47,204 nt of DNA from Globomyces pollinis-pini (GCA_025399215.1 MU621199.1:6440-53643), one strand, 5' to 3'. Counted from the stretch's first letter, positions 33,627-46,250 are shown. Numbers and translations: made by a program. The notes: a model not told the origin generated them from the sequence alone.

Positions 33627-33839
33627 GCAATAAATTTAAATTCCATAATCGTTTAAAACAAAAATTCATCATTAACTCTGAATAACCCTCAAACTGCAAT
33701 AGCACATAGTAAAATAGGTCACTATTGCCTTTCAAATCGAAGCTTGACCACCTATAATACCCAGCATAGATAAAGTTGAGTATCTGTGGAAAACGATCAG
33801 CTTGAACGAAAAAAAAATTAAAAATTCTTCACCACTATA

Positions 33840-34369
33840 ATGTCGACTGTTGCCAAACCAAAATCTGAAATGACAGAGCAGGAGCTTCTTGCACTAGAAG
33901 AAGCAGAATTTCAAACAGGACCTTTGTCTGTCTTAACCCAGGTAATTTAGATCTCATTGATCCAAACAGTCTGTAAAAAATCACACTCAGATCCTGATTA
34001 TGTGTCGGTAATGATTGATATGATACTTAAACAATATACTCTAGAAACAACCGTAAACTATTGGGAAGAGTTAAAGCATTGTAAGTTTAATTTGCTCATT
34101 TATGATAGTGATCGTCACTGTAATATGGTTTTAGAAAATGTCAAAGAGGTATTGAAATAGAATTGATATTTATTTAAATAGATGTGGACTGGTAGATACA
34201 TTTGAGGCACTGACTTTTGTAGAAACACCACCAACTAGCAAAGGACAGAAAAAGGCAAAGTTAGTCAATAAGGAAAGGTTCATCTCACAATTATTTCTTC
34301 GAGGAGATTCGGGTTTGTATTTGTAATATGCTAATGTTAGTGATTATTGTATTGAGACATTCTGCTTAA
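33840..34369 (+). CDS. SNRPD2: Sm protein D2 (spliceosomal core)
   Basis: SmD2 is one of seven proteins of the Sm ring on U1, U2, U4 and U5 snRNAs. The spliced protein reads [88 protein letters not shown] and [16 protein letters not shown]. This is a close match to SmD2, with Sm1 and Sm2 motifs. Seven exons; introns are about 24-37 bases. One 3-codon stretch (MWT) is an exon of only 10 bases. The last intron starts GTTTGT instead of GTA, but only that donor restores the SVIIVLR ending. The stop is 25 bases from the convergent NAD synthetase stop. Confidence 0.96.
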
Positions 34370-34394
34370 AAATAAACAAATTAGTGAACAGTAT

Positions 34395-36868
34395 CTATTT
34401 TATTTTGTTCATTTCATTCACTCTCTTGTCAATCTCATCAAATTGCCATTTCCAAGAGGAATTATACAAAAATGGACGAAGGTCATATCTGTTATCGTCT
34501 GGTGAGTACATGGACATATGATATGAAGGAGGAAGCGTTGTTGTTTTGTGTCGATTGATTGAATAGTAAAAGAAGAACTTTTTGACTTTCGTTGCGATCT
34601 AATTAAATATGATTAGAAAGGTTTAGATACCTCTGATGGTGTCAAAGATGAACCCCATTCACCTAGTAACTTGTCAAACATAGACACAGGTCCAAGTTTG
34701 TGTACTTTTCGTAAAGTTCCAAAAGTAGAGAGTTCAGCATATGTCATACCCATATCCACCTACAAAACATTGGACTAAAATTTTTACCTCGTCGGTCTGT
34801 ACGTAACTATCTGTGATTGGTTCCAACTCTGCAGTGGGTGGAGCATCTACAAAAGTTGATAGAAATTGAAATCCTTCCTTTGTCGAATAGTATTTAACAA
34901 ATGAAATCAGATCAACTTTACTAATGCCACCAATCGGATTTAAATCTGCACTGGAGCAGTCATATTTAGTGAAATAGCCGCGGAGAGTTTCATCTACGTT
35001 AGCACTACCAAGCACTAGTAAGGATCCAGATAACCCTCTCACCCACAAAAGTAATTGAGCAAACAAGTATGCAAGCACCATTCTTGAGCGTGCCTTACAT
35101 CAAAACAGAAGATTCTTACTTGTATGTTTTGCAATGCAAGATTTTCAGCTCCGCTTCCTCCATGAACCTTATATTTGGGTGTCAAAGTGGTAACCAAAGT
35201 GAATAGAGACAAGATAGCTTTAATTACTCCATCAATATTGATATTCAGATGATAACTAAGGGATATTAGGTTTCGAAGATACCTTCCAATAGTTTCAGCC
35301 AATATTCTTGCTCGCGTTTGCGTTTCTAATCCAGAGTTACTTGTTCCCATATAACAGGTGTGGAATATCTTCCTTTTAATCAGTGAGGATTTTTATCAAT
35401 TTACCCACATATGTCTTTTGGGCTCTTAGGGATGTATTCTTTGGAATCATCACCAATGATCCCCCGCAAATCCGCAAGTACAATTTCATCTAATCTATTA
35501 ACATGCAGTTTCAACCTTTAGCTAAAACACTTTCAAAAACCATAGTGCACATTGAATACACAATTAGTGCCGTTGAACAGCTATCAATTCCACCACTCAA
35601 TGGAAGGAAGTACCCCTTTTGTTTTGAACGGCGAAGGTAGTCCCAAAGCCAGCAAGCAGGCCCATAATAAATCTCTTCATTTGGAGTTAGGTATTTTGGA
35701 TTGATAATTGGGGAAAGATTTGTTTTAACAGTATGTGAAGAGTTTAACTCTAGTGAAACCTTTGGTGGGTGTACAATTGTGGCAGCTTGCATTCCACGAC
35801 TCATATTGGATGCTCTAAATGTCCGTATCTGCTCCAGTTGAACTGTTGCACATACCACTTCAACATCTAAAAGTGAAAACTGTGACGTTTGTGCAAGAAT
35901 ATCTCCATTGACAATAATCAGTGCACTTCCATCATAGTAGACTCTTTCACCATCACATCCTTGTTGATTGGAGTATAGATAAACACCACCACATTTCATT
36001 GTAGCCTCACGAATCAAATCAATGCGCCGTTTTAGCTTTTGAAACTCGTGATGACTTCCACTTCCATTTGTAAAAACTTCAACTCCAGAAAGAGATTGAA
36101 CTATGTGTGGACTAAAACATTAATATACATAATTGACGATATAAATTGGTATATCTATGTGATTCTCTACATTATTCTTACCTGTTTGGAGTGAACAACT
36201 CTTCACATACTTCCGTGCCAAAAGTACCCCTTCCTATTAGTGTTGTTAAATTTACATGGAAGTTTGGAGTATAGCATCTCCAAAAGGAGCGATAGATTGT
36301 CCAGTCAGCTTTGAGATCATTGATGGCAAATGAAAATCCTCCACCACATTTGATTTCATCCATGGTGTGAACCATCGCATTTCTCTATAATTTCCATCAT
36401 TTGCGAGAAATTTTTTGGGTCTTATGAGAAGAATTCGTCTGTTGTAAAAGATGACACGGCAATTGTATCTAACACCAAACTATAGTTTAAAATATGCTCC
36501 ATAATTACATGAACAATTGGCCTATAAGATATATATATATATAAAACTCACTTACATTCCAACATCTCCAATTATATCCTGACAATGGATTGATTCCAAC
36601 AACTTAGCCAACACCTCAAAACAATGAGTCATTGTATCATCTACTAGATTAATCAAATAATTTGATACATTCCAAAAGATGATCGTTGCAGCCATAACCA
36701 CATAATTCCAACTCCGGTCCTTTTATTAATTTCGAATCTAATACCCAGTCGATAAATCGCGCCTTTCTCCTTGGCTATCTTAAAGCTCTTTAACGATCGT
36801 TTTAAATTCCCATCAAAGTCCAAGGCCCATTGATTCAAGCAGCATGTTGCGAGTGTGATTGTTGTCAT
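34395..36868 (-). CDS. QNS1: glutamine-dependent NAD+ synthetase
   Basis: Makes NAD+ from deamido-NAD+, ATP and glutamine, the last step of NAD synthesis. The N-terminal nitrilase-type glutaminase domain begins with [20 protein letters not shown] and GAIYRLG, and has the catalytic cysteine in [13 protein letters not shown]. The C-terminal synthetase domain has the PP-loop [36 protein letters not shown], the loop [18 protein letters not shown], then [20 protein letters not shown] and [16 protein letters not shown], ending in [14 protein letters not shown]. Many introns of 25-45 bases. The 3' end nearly touches SmD2 (25 bases) and the 5' end faces SmE (47 bases), so two Sm genes flank it. Confidence 0.96.
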
Positions 36869-36915
36869 TCTTTGATGAGGAAATTTTTAATTTTTCTTCC
36901 ATCAGTTCCAATCAA
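36869..36915. promoter_or_regulatory. 47-bp shared promoter, NAD synthetase / SmE
   Basis: Start codons of two divergent genes are 47 bases apart. The centre is AATTTTTAATTTTTC (36880-36894); the reverse-complement-like string AAAAATTAAAAATTC lies upstream of SmD2 near 33817. Whether this is a shared Sm-gene motif or just A/T tract cannot be told from two cases. Confidence 0.5.
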
Positions 36916-37231
36916 ATGTCCACAAAAGTCCAAAAAGTGATGGTTCAACCCATCAATTTGATATTCCGCATGCTTCAGCAGGTACAGGATCAAAGGCTTA
37001 TTTTAGAAATCTAGAGTATCCATTTGGCTGTTTGAACAAACAGATCTACGAATTGAAGGAAGAATTATTGTAATCATCATCAACTTGACAATCTAGGGAT
37101 TTGATGAATTTATGAGTGTGGTTTTAGACGATGCAGAGGAAATTGAGACTAAGAAAGGAACTAGGAAACCACTAGGTAGAATACTTTTGAAAGGAGATAA
37201 TATCACCCTACTTTGTGCAGCAGAATCTTGA
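36916..37231 (+). CDS. SNRPE: Sm protein E (spliceosomal core)
   Basis: SmE is another member of the Sm ring. The spliced protein reads [20 protein letters not shown], then [57 protein letters not shown] and LCAAES, about 87 residues, the family length. Three exons: the introns follow RMLQQ (donor GTACAG) and GRII (donor GTAATC), 25-30 bases each. The characteristic GFDE-x-M-x-x-VLDDAEE Sm1 block and GRILLKGDN Sm2 block are intact. Confidence 0.97.
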
Positions 37232-37319
37232 AGAATCCAATTGCTTTTACCACTAGTTCAGCTGAGTTGTAATAAAATACCGTTGACTATTTCAATTCAT
37301 TCTTTTTATTTTTTTCTTG

Positions 37320-38176
37320 ATGATTATTGTTCCTCACAATCGAGTCCTGAATTCGTTGACTAGACAGATTAGGATTAGAAGCATTTGGTTGAATAGTAGA
37401 TCTCCTTCATATAATCAACCTGCTTTCTCGAATTTGATATTGAATAATCTTTCATTGGTATCAAAATCACAATGGATTCGATCATTCAACATAAAGCAAC
37501 CAAAGGAAAACATATATAATATACCCAACGCCTTAACTGTGAGTAGGATTATGTTATCACCTGTGATTGGATTTTTCATTGCACAACAGCAAGTTACGAT
37601 TGGACTTGGACTCTTGGTATTTGCAGGATTTACTGATGCTCTTGATGGATTTATTGCAAGAAGATTCAACATGAAAACAGCTGTTGGATCTGTATTAGAT
37701 CCTCTTGCAGACAAAATATTAATGACAACTTTGGCAGTGTCACTATCATACGCAAATCTATTACCAAGTACCCAAAGTTATTTAAATGTTAGTTACGTTA
37801 TGTATGCTGATTATATCAAGAGACATTGCTCTTGTGTTCCTTTCCCTGTATAGACGGTACACAACCATGACTCCACCAGTAAGTTCTCTATTCTCTAAAA
37901 GTAGAAAACATGGGGTCGATTTTGGGATCCGTCATTACTGAATGTTGAAATTGATCCTCCTTTAATATCGAAAATCAACACATTCCTGCAATTGACATTA
38001 ATGGCATTAACGTTAACGGGATCTGTTTATGATTTTCTATCTAATCCGCTTTTCATAGCTCTGCAGTAAATCTTATTTTAATTCAACTTCTTAGAGGATC
38101 AGTCTACGTGACTACTATTTGGTCCGGATTGCATTATTTCATTTCAAACCGCACCATGAAGTTTTTAATCAAGTGA
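37320..38176 (+). CDS. CRD1: cardiolipin synthase (CDP-alcohol transferase)
   Basis: Joins CDP-diacylglycerol to phosphatidylglycerol to give cardiolipin in the mitochondrial inner membrane. The first 60 residues are rich in R, S and N without acidic residues, as in a mitochondrial targeting sequence. The family core follows: NIYNIPNALTVSRIMLSPVI, then the CDP-alcohol motif DALDGFIARRFNMKTAVGSV with LDPLAD (DG-x2-AR-x8-G-x3-D-x3-D). After an intron (donor GTACCC, about 37768) come LIISRDIALVFLSLYRRY, TWGRFWDPS, KINTFLQLTLMALTL and IWSGLHYF, as in eukaryotic Crd1/CRLS1. Four exons; stop at 38176. Confidence 0.93.
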
Positions 38177-38253
38177 AGGATGTATAATAAACTAACTTAA
38201 CACACTAAGCTATTACCATTTATTTACAGGAATTTTCTATTGAATTTTTTTAT

Positions 38254-39111
38254 GCCCAAAGACTACCACTCCACCTGGCGTACACTACTGCCAAATAGTA
38301 TTACAGAAGGTAATAGAAATACAGCTAATCATTAGAAGACTTAGATGCAAAAATTATTAAAAACAAGTAGTTTTGAATATTCTCATCGTTAGAAACTCAT
38401 TTAGAATATCGTTAGAAGATGCTTTTTTAGTCGTCAACTGTAATGCGTGTAATAAACCATTACTTGAATCTGCTCTTCTTAAGCATTTAGAATCGTGTAT
38501 TGGGTTCGTTGATGATAATCCCAAAACAAATGTTATTGAACCAATCAAGAAGATAAATATACCACCAACAAAGAAGAGAAAGATTTCATCAGAACATAAA
38601 GCCGAGAAGCAAGGTAGATTAAATGAATGTATTTTTATTAAAAAGGTTCTAAATCCACGAAAGAGAAAGAATCAAAGAAGTTCAAAAGTAAGTGATGTAT
38701 GGATTGATATGTAGTACCTCTTCCACTTAATTTGGATGTTCAGTGTGGTGTGATGTCTGCTAGTGGACCATGCACAAGATCTATAAGTTGTAAAAATCAT
38801 CAGGTTATGGCAAAACGTCAAGTTTTGGGTAGATCTAACACATATGATGTATTATTTAACGAATATCAAGCAAGGTCCCGTAAATCAGTGGGTAAGTTGT
38901 CATTTACTAAAAGGCAGTGGTGGTACCAGAACCTACTATACCAACTTTTCAAACAAGTGAGGCATTCTCTCATGAGGAAGATATTGCTAAGATTATTCAA
39001 ATCATTCAAAATCATCCTCCTAAACGCCAAGGAATTCCAGAGCAGTTCTCTATGTCCTCCTGGTCAAACCAAAAAGTAAGACTCACAATCAGCGAAGTTT
39101 TTCAGAGATAA
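38254..39111 (+). CDS. SGF73: SGF73/ataxin-7-like SAGA subunit
   Basis: Anchors the histone H2B deubiquitinase module to the SAGA co-activator. The N-terminal zinc finger is C-x2-C...H-x4-C (NCNACNKPLLESALLKHLESC), used by Sgf73 in the deubiquitinase module. The SCA7 domain follows: LDVQCGVMSASGPCTRSISC, KNHQVMAKRQVLGRS. Introns are 26-30 bases (starting about 38310, 38370, 38687, 38892). The final intron-like segment, 39076-39105, is exactly 30 bases with no stop, so it can be either spliced (ending QKR) or read through (ten extra residues); both use the stop at 39111. Confidence 0.9.
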
Positions 39112-39173
39112 AATGTGTAATAAACATGTATTGAGATATCGATTAAGTTTTTTAATAATAACTATTTATTTGG

Positions 39174-42100
39174 CTACGAATTTGATGGTAGTCCCTGGGG
39201 TATTGCGTGACTCATAGATTTTGCTACATTTTGAAAAAGGTTTTCAATTTCTGGTGCAGCACTGATGAATGATGAGTGGTCCCAAAACGCATAATCTAAG
39301 AATTAGTCAACGACGAAGACATACGTGGGTTCCTTATCAATTCAATAAATGTTATTAGCAAGCCATAAGGGTGTGGTCTACTTGCAATAAGTCGTTCAAT
39401 CAAGACTCTGACATTTAGGAACCACAATCATTTTACCTTGTTATTTGCTCTTGAACTATTTCGGATGTTGCTTCAGCGAAAAGATGTAGGAGTACGCAAC
39501 TGAAATAGTGTGTCTGATTGTTGGGGTAACGAAGCTGATTTGCAATAGCCGATAAAAGAAGGTAGCGACCTAAAGGATTAAAATATTATTCGGATCACCT
39601 TCAGAATCTAGCTCCAAAAGCAATTGTTGGTATAAATCTGTGGCATTGCTCTGGGCCATTACAGGTGGTGAACTTGACGGGGTTTGTTTTATTGCCTCGA
39701 TTCCGACATACAATACAAATGCGTTGATTAATGGGATGTTGTATTTTAATGATACAGTTCCCAAGGCAGGTTTACTTTTCATACACCCCACCAGTTGCTT
39801 TATGAATGAATTTGGGACCTTGTTTTTCAAACAATTATCAATATCTCCTTGAATATTATTGGCTTGTAATATTTCATTTATGTCCGAACGAATTCGCGGC
39901 TGTTGGTTGATTTCTGGTAGCAAATCCACTTTCAAATTAGGAGTCAAAGGATCTGGCAAGCGCATATCTCGAGGTAAGGCACTTAAAATTAAATTTCGAA
40001 GCTGTATGCAAGACGCTGGCAGCAAATCTACGAGGCTGTGGTGATAATCACTCAGAAACTCGGGAAAATCATGTAATAAAATCAACAGCACTCTAAGAGA
40101 CGCACGATATAACACTCTAGTTACATTGTTCATTTGATCTTGAGTAAGTAATGGAAACAAAAATTCCAGCATATCGACAATCAGTCGATGATAAACTGGC
40201 CAATGCTATGCTATCAAAATTTGGCACATTATACCTGTTGATTATCCGAAGTTAATAACGGTGAAAGAAAGTGTCGATGAGATATCAACTGTACCCAAGA
40301 GAATGCAAATCCAGGCAAAAAAGTGGGCTTTACAGTATGAAATACGTTACTAATATTAAGTTGAAAAAAAATCACCTTATAACAACTAAAATTTCAATAT
40401 ATGATGTTCCCAACTCCTCTTCATTACTTTGCAATTCATTTAGGATGGATGAAAATAGTCGGTAAAGGGGTTTTTGATAGAAGTTAATGTTAGATTTTTC
40501 ATGCACATTGACAAGGATAAGAGCAATGTATGAAAAACATTTGGTGGCTAATTTAAGACGTCCACCATCAAGACTATCATCTTGATGAAGTAAAAAGTAG
40601 ACTAACATCTGTGCGAAAGCGTCTATTTCAAGAAAGCTGGATTCCACAACTTGCAAATCTTTAGGGGGAGTAGAGGCAAATAAGCTATACTCAAGAGCTA
40701 CCCTAAAAAATATTGGCAGAGAATCTGCTCCTTTGGTGATCTGTTCAAAGAGCTAAAAATATTAATCATATTTTCAGTATTTTACCAGATTTGAAAATTT
40801 CAGTTGTGACTCCACATTAGATGATGGGTGAGCATAAAGTTGAATCCATTCCTTAAACATTCGTTCCATGAGAATTTTGATGTTTGCGCTGTCTGTTTTA
40901 GATGACGAAAAAGGCTGGGCTGGAGAAGTAACAGTCTTAAAGTTTTCCAATTCATCTATTAAAGAAGATACTCTAAATCATATCAAAGAAAATAATTTCT
41001 TACCGGTCCCTCATATCCGAATTGTGGTTAATATTTTGCAATGTAGCAATACAGAACTGAAATTCAGTGTAAAGATAAAGAGGTTGCGAAATACACAATT
41101 CCCTAATCAAATCGATTGTGAATTGAATAACTTGATCAGATCGTGTTTCTACTTGTCTAGCTAGCTGCATATCCAATTCTGTAGGGGCCAAGATTCGAGA
41201 GCGAAATAAATCCACTGTAATTTCTACGTCATATTTTCTCTGATATTAAAAAAAGTTAATTACATCATCTTCGTAATACAGAAACCACTCTTTTAATTCC
41301 CTCAGTAATGGTTTCGAAATATCGACCAGCATTTTGAGAAGAAGTATGTAAGTTTCTCTGGCCAAGGACGATTTTTGAGTATAAAGCAACTTCACAATTC
41401 GTTCTGAGAACAACAAACATGATTCATCTTGATTAACCGCCCTTGAAGCAAGAAAGTGCAATTTAGGTAACAATAGTTTAACTGGATGGCTTGCTGGGAG
41501 GGATTCTAAAGTGGATTCGGGTGCCTCTTCAAGCTGCTTCTGGAGATCTTCAATTATTAACTAATGTTAGAAGACACTATTAGTACAATAAATTGGTCAA
41601 ATGTTTGTTGTAGGCTTTGAGTAGGGTTTGGCAAGTCTTCAACAACATTGTCGGGTGGTGGAAGAGTTCGTTGAACGTTCAGTGATTCGGCATTTTCTGT
41701 GGTTAAGAATTTGCTTAGATTACCATTTGAATTAATTCTTTGTGAAATGCGAGTAAAGTCTTCGTATACTCTCATCTACAAAGTTAAATAACATGAATCA
41801 TTGTACTTGCATCGGACTAAGTCCGCCTTGTCGCAAGCGAAGTGGCTCTGGAAGAGCAGAAAGATATCTTGATGAAGCAAACACCGCAGGATCATAAAAA
41901 GGTTGACCAGCATGTTGCTATTCAATCAAACATATAAAACTAGTTACCTCTCTATGCTTTTTCCTATTCATATATGAAACGGCTAAACTTTCATCTATAT
42001 CTGGAATCGACTTTTCCGCTATACCATTAGAAAATATATCAAACCTGCAGCTTTTTCCATTACAGCACAGGCTAATTCAATATTGTCTGCTACAATTGCA

Positions 42101-45100
42101 AATATAATGTGTTCGGGAACAGTTTGCTAACTATCAAACTCAATATAGAATACCTCTGAAAATCCATTTGCAAGCAAGAGTGATCGCAGATTGGTAATCA
42201 TACTGACTTTCAAAGGCTCGCGAGATGATACTGACGCTAAACTTCCAGAAAGACTCTGAACCATATATTGAGCAGCCTTTCTCATTTTCTCTTCATTTGC
42301 TTCTAAAGAGAAGTCTTTCGTCACAATTTCCCTCGTTGCAACTATTGCAATAGTTACACTCCTTTCAACGACGGGGGATTGTATCTGGAAATCAAAAAAA
42401 AAAAATCTATTACCACTTCTCTGATCGATCGCTCAATGGCGATATGTACAATTCTCTTCAGTGATGGTTGTGAATTAAACAAGGTGATGCTTGGATTGAA
42501 TGTAATGAAATTGGCTAAGTTTGGGAATCCTCCATTATCGTCTAAATAATGAGAAAGAACGTGATTACCTTCTGGTGGAGCAGGTTCGCTAAACTGTCGA
42601 GCGGATTCAACACCTACTAAGCGATTTTCGCGGTCAGGTCGTTGTTGTAAATTCTGCAACTTATTGCGGAGAATATCACTCGGAGTTATGTCTACCATTA
42701 GTTAAACAATTCAAAACCTTTCACATCCAACTTTATATTCTTGCATAAAACCTCGATTTCAAATTTTAGATTTAATTTTAGATCTGCAAAGTGGTACAAT
42801 TCTACCAGTAATCCCACCACAGCCATCAACCAGGGGTTGGGGGGTTTAAAAACTTTACTAACGTTGCATTGTTCAAGTACTTTGCAAACAAAAGGTATTA
42901 CAACGATGAGTCTGCGTAGTTCAAATCCTTCAATTAAAAGTTCCTATACATAAGTTAACCAACGGTAAATACTTTGAATGCGAGATTTTTATGTTTAATT
43001 GGCTTGTTCTTTCCCAGTGTGATAGCTCCAAGCCATGCCCCCAGATTTTTCAAATAAGAACGTTCTTGTGAAGAATTTAAAGTTTTTTCCGAATTAATTA
43101 TTACTCGAATGTTAGAAAGTGTTTCAAATATTATAAAAGAGTGAAGTTTTTGGATTCCCAAAGCCTCCAAAAATGCGATGTATAAAGAGTGAAAGTTCGG
43201 TTCAATACTAGCACGTTTCACTACGATATAATGGCAGAACCATCGTGCAAACTTTGGTTGCAGTATATCTGCTAATTCGGTCACTTTTGAATCAAGGTTC
43301 GAAAACGACAAATTATTGATAATGAACAATATTTTATCGCATATCGCTTCATTGGGAATTTCTGAGAAAGACATATCCATTTCATCTATAACTCCTGACA
43401 ATTGAAGTGACGTGAATACAATTCCATCGATTGGTGCCGCTATTGGTGCTGCTGGTGTAGCAATATTATTGTGCTCCATTGCCATTGGTTGTTGCAGAGA
43501 AGTAATCAATCTAAACACTTCTGGGTGACTCTGATGCAAATGCTCAATTTGTAACAACAAAGAGCAGTACTGTGGCCATTCTACCAGTCGGTTTTGAAAC
43601 TGAGCTAAAGATTGAATGCCGAATGTAAATAATTTTGAGCCAACTGGTTGTCGTAATGCTTCCAGAACATACCGAAGGGCGATACCTAGCGCCATAGATG
43701 TAACAATTTGGTTTTGAATTAATACCCCAAACAATATTCCAGTTATGACCAATTCCCTTTCTGGGTATCTTGAAAAAAATTTGTATTCATCAAATAAGTT
43801 ATGAATCATGCACTTAAAAACTTCCTGTTCTCTTGGGGACTGCGATACTTTCAGTCTATGTAAGAGTTCAACTACTAAAGCAATTGAAAGTTTTCCATTG
43901 TAAATTTTTTCATAGAATGCATTTGATTCATCCTCTATATCTTTTGGGAAAGAAGTCAATTCTGGTTGGTGATCGTCCGCCGCATTTTCACGAGGGTATA
44001 TTTGAGCACAGGTGGCAAATATTTTCTCACGGAATTCTGCGTTCTCGGGTGACATTGAACTGGATCATAAAACTATAATAATATACCTGCTACGGGAATG
44101 AAGTATTCTTAAAAAGACCGATATCACATCAAGAGGAAGTCCACCTCCCATATGCCCTTCAGATCGTGCTTTTTGAGTTGCCATAATATTTTCGTTCAGA
44201 AATTCTAGACATCCACGTATAAAAGAATCACCATGCGCATTAATTCTATCCTGTAACCACTTTTCAAGGTTTAAGTAATCACGACGAGATGCTAATGCAG
44301 CCAAATCAATCGAAAACAGGAAATTTTTCGTATCAAGCATCTTTTCCAATGCCTAGTTTGAATTAGATGATTCACACTCACTACCTTTAATTCTTGTGCA
44401 ATATCCAATATTCGAGTAATACTATTTGAATCTGTATGGTACAGGAGCACTAAACCTGCAAGAACAACTGATGGGCTGATTTCCCAAACTTTAGTCAACA
44501 CAATTATTGAGTGTGGATGACCTGTTATTGCCATAACCAAACGTGGTCCCAAATCTTTCACGATTTTAGGCCATGGAAGCTAAGTATTACAATACAATTA
44601 AGTTTTACTGGAAGTGATACAAAAGCCAGAAGTAAAAGATCTGGTGATTGCTCCAGAGCGATTTCGATTAACAAATTGGAGGATTCCTCAGACTGTGGTG
44701 AAGCATCACTATAATCTATTAATATCCGACATAATTCCATCGAATTCCAACAAGACTGAGATGCAGAATTGAGAAAGATTCTATTCAGATTATTCATCTG
44801 GAAGGTCTCTGAGGACACAACAGTTTTTGTGACAAATTTACTCATTGTGAAAGCTTCAGGTGCAATTTGAACTGCTCTTGTTAGAAACTGAATCTGAGCT
44901 CTTCGATTTGTCCATTGTTCAAGAAATACATTGGTAGGAAAATTTGACATATCCTAAAGGTCGTCAAATAAGATTTCGTACATTAATCACAGCTTTTGTC
45001 GCCTTTAAGACAACTGCTAAAGATTGTGAATCCGCAAATTTTGTGTCAGCGTCATCCAAAGATCTCAAAACTTGAGACCAATCCAGGGAAGGAATCTAGC

Positions 45101-45597
45101 GATTTAGAATTTAATTTATCACACCATCTGACAAATCATTGGAAAAAATAAATCGACATTCCATGTTTTCATCTGCTTTAGTTGGTCTTGACTTTTCTCA
45201 TCCAGAATGTCATAAGTTAAAGAGTGTAAAGTAGGATTCCCCTGCAATCCACTGTGGGTTCTGATAAAAGATTAGTAGGGCCGAGTTATTACTGGGCCAT
45301 CATGGCAAGCACTTTTGCTAGTTCTTTGACGTTAATCTTTTTGGCAGCATTAGAAGAGTAGATGGCCAATTGCTACAATAAATCATATCATTACATACCT
45401 TTATATTAGTTTTGATCAACTTTACCTAAAGTTATTAGTTGGATTGATCTTGAACCTGGGGATTAGAAGTCAAATCGTACCTCCAAAACCGCAAAAATAA
45501 CCTGTGAAGAATATGTAGCACCATAGCCTTTGATTAATACTATAATGATTGCTGTACCTAAATCTCTGAAATACAGGGATAGTGAAATTGATTCCAT
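39174..45597 (-). CDS. NOT1: NOT1/CNOT1, scaffold of CCR4-NOT
   Basis: NOT1 is the backbone of the CCR4-NOT deadenylase complex. Diagnostic blocks run in family order: [70 protein letters not shown], then the MIF4G (CAF1-binding) part [47 protein letters not shown] and [19 protein letters not shown]. Next is the CNOT9-binding part, [20 protein letters not shown]. The C-terminal NOT1 domain has [65 protein letters not shown] and [16 protein letters not shown]. Many introns of about 25-35 bases. The protein starts at [16 protein letters not shown], corresponding to an internal point of other NOT1 proteins, so the first part (about 190 residues in human) is absent. Confidence 0.95.
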
Positions 45598-45635
45598 AGG
45601 GGAAGATTTTTTTTTGATATTTCATTGAAAAAACC
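45598..45635. promoter_or_regulatory. 38-bp shared promoter, NOT1 / NAA10
   Basis: Only 38 bases separate the two divergent start codons, including a 9-base T run near 45607. If the NOT1 start is right, the promoter of a very large gene and of NAA10 must overlap here or extend into either coding region. Confidence 0.5.
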
Positions 45636-46250
45636 ATGATCACAATCAGGCCAGCGCAAGTGAATGTATGATTGCAGATAATTGTTAGAATCTTAGGTTC
45701 GCCATATATTAAACTTAATTATATCCCTAGGATTTATTGGAAATGCAGAATTGTAACTTGCATAACTTGCCAGAAAACTACACAATGAAATATTACATTT
45801 ATCATATTATCACTTGGCCACAATTGTCTTTTGTAGCAGTAAATCACAAAGGAGTGGTTGTTGGTTATGTTTTGGCAAAATTGTGAGGATCAATTTCAAG
45901 TAATATTAGGGAGGAAGACGCAGCACTTGAACCACATGGTCACATCACTTCATTATCAGTCATGCGATCTTGGAGACGATTGGGAATTGCACAAAAGCTT
46001 ATGGCACAAGCGCGTAATTGGCCTAGACTAATCATAGATGTGGCAATGAGAGATAACTTTGGATCCCACTTTGTTTCCTTACATGTTCGAAAGAGTAATA
46101 GAGCTGCACTTTCTCTTTATAGAGATACACTGCAATATAAATTGCACGAAACGGAAAAGGCATACTATGCCGATGGCGAGGTTTGTTAATTTTACTGATT
46201 TATTTCAGGATGCGTTGGCGATGAGAAAACGATTGGATGAACCGCTATAA
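45636..46250 (+). CDS. NAA10: NAA10/ARD1, catalytic subunit of NatA
   Basis: Acetylates N-termini of nascent proteins on the ribosome together with NAA15. The spliced protein reads [75 protein letters not shown] (acetyl-CoA loop R-R-x-G-x-A), [23 protein letters not shown] and [15 protein letters not shown]. It ends soon after this core, so it lacks the longer disordered tail of animal NAA10. Five exons. Donors here are more variable than elsewhere: GTATGA, GTGAGG, GTAATT and GTTTGT, each fixed by family conservation on both sides. Confidence 0.95.
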
